Assembly: GCF_003989135.1 (NCBI RefSeq)
Contig: NZ_RYZZ01000020.1
Location: forward strand, 108,422-172,421
DNA length: 64,000 nucleotides
Reading direction: 5' to 3'
Source: Peribacillus cavernae
GTDB lineage: Bacteria > Bacillota > Bacilli > Bacillales > DSM-1321
Shown: positions 63,640 through 64,000 of the stretch, one piece after another
How positions within the stretch are numbered: the stretch's first letter is position 1
How the letters are laid out: each line of letters opens with the position of its first letter
The notes under the pieces: generated by a model
Seen by the model: only the letters and a program-made list of their open reading frames with translations
The model's database searches: none
Told to the model about the DNA's origin: nothing
Program-made: the position numbers and the translations under genes

Positions 63640-63786
63640 ACTGTCAGGCTTAACACCTGACCGGCGAAGCTTCCAGTCCGTTATCCAGGGTGGCACTCGA
63701 TCATGCTGTGGGGATAACCGGACCGGTACCCTTAGACGCCTGTCGTCGATAGCATGGTGTGAGGACGGGTTAGATGCCCATCTTTA
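63640..63786 (+). ncRNA. EAR element (eps-associated RNA), candidate
   Basis: EAR is a structured RNA found in Bacillales exopolysaccharide operons that makes RNA polymerase pass later terminators. The location, after the kinase/phosphatase genes at the head of such an operon, and the density of structure support it: hairpin GTCAGG/CCTGAC (63643-63648 with 63656-63661); TCCGTTATCC (63677-63686) with GGATAACCGGA (63712-63722, one bulge); AGGGT/ACCCT; GACG/CGTC near 63735-63747; and GATCATGCT (63699-63707) with AGCATGGT (63751-63758), which would form a pseudoknot. I matched it by position and shape, not by alignment to the covariance model. Confidence 0.7.
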
Positions 63787-63806
63787 TCTTTTTATTTAAC
63801 TAAGTT

Positions 63807-63865
63807 AAATATCTAATGATAGGGCATGTAAAGACACATGTATTATCATTAGATATTTATTTTTC
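63807..63865 (+). terminator. Strong hairpin downstream of the EAR candidate
   Basis: AAATATCTAATGATA (63807-63821) pairs perfectly with TATCATTAGATATTT (63844-63858), with an inner CATGT/ACATG, then ATTTTTC. It looks like an intrinsic terminator inside the operon, which read-through by the EAR would overcome. Confidence 0.7.
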
Positions 63866-64000
63866 AGCTTTATTCTTTCATTTATTATGTAAGCAAAGAA
63901 TGAGATATTTTTTTTAATTTGAAGAGAGACTCAGTTGGCATATTAAAACCGATTAACATTATGGTTTGGATAGGTTACACTTAACTAGACAGAAAAGATA
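63866..64000. other. End of window, no gene seen
   Basis: AT-rich sequence to the window end; no start codon with a ribosome site. The rest of the exopolysaccharide operon should begin beyond 64000. Confidence 0.4.

Overview
The window looks like chromosomal DNA of a low-to-moderate GC Gram-positive spore former of the Bacillaceae. The evidence is strong AGGAGG-type ribosome binding sites, sigma-A promoters, lipoproteins, an AbrB remnant, Bacillus-like families (YrdB, YrvM/TcdA, YveK/YwqD/YwqE), and the conserved order aspS - 6S RNA - tcdA known from Bacillus subtilis. The species cannot be named from the sequence alone.

Layout. 0-4.3 kb: 3' end of aspS, a 6S RNA, a probable type I toxin-antitoxin module (32-aa hydrophobic peptide plus convergent antisense RNA), a small operon with a lysozyme-like enzyme, an array of five 20-bp repeats, and tcdA. 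4.7-10.1 kb: a complete branched-chain amino acid ABC uptake operon (substrate-binding lipoprotein, two permeases, two ATPases), then a TSUP permease. 10.3-17.1 kb: a Fur-box-controlled siderophore operon with two IucA/IucC synthetases, an MFS exporter and an SbnH-like PLP decarboxylase. 17.2-24.4 kb: another MFS transporter, then a sigma-54 system with a PAS-AAA+ activator, a -24/-12 promoter, a deleted aldehyde dehydrogenase, a permease and an iron-containing alcohol dehydrogenase.

25-45 kb is accessory DNA rich in decay. Intact genes include VOC, metallo-beta-lactamase-fold, PAS-STAS, MarR-DoxX, a TetR/ABC-2 exporter with twin operators, YrdB, gamma-glutamyltransferase, DUF1697 and two GNATs. 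Broken ones include an oxidase-like protein, a vanadium haloperoxidase-like protein, a second Rpn nuclease, an IS4 transposase, a CapD/GGT-like gene cut by that IS4 element, an IS630 remnant and an abrB remnant.

43.7-53.6 kb: a second sigma-54 activator and a hydroxy-acid catabolic region (two MFS carriers, a LarA-like protein, tartrate/D-malate dehydrogenase, SDR, ALDH, Asp/Glu racemase-like protein). A sigma-54 promoter with a 15-bp palindromic enhancer occurs twice, 3 kb apart. The first copy leads into a dead start of the dehydrogenase gene and an IS4 scrap.

53.8-60.3 kb: an IclR-type operon for CoA-dependent breakdown of an unknown acid (class III CoA-transferase, enoyl-CoA hydratase, two overlapping acyl-CoA dehydrogenases, an orphan solute-binding lipoprotein). 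60.3-64 kb: an SGNH protein on the minus strand and the start of an exopolysaccharide operon (YveK-like modulator, BY-kinase, PHP-type tyrosine phosphatase), followed by a structured RNA that fits the EAR antitermination element and then a terminator-like hairpin. The most notable observations are the type I TA architecture, the duplicated sigma-54 cassette around the LarA-like/dehydrogenase genes, the minimal siderophore operon, and the EAR-plus-hairpin arrangement.
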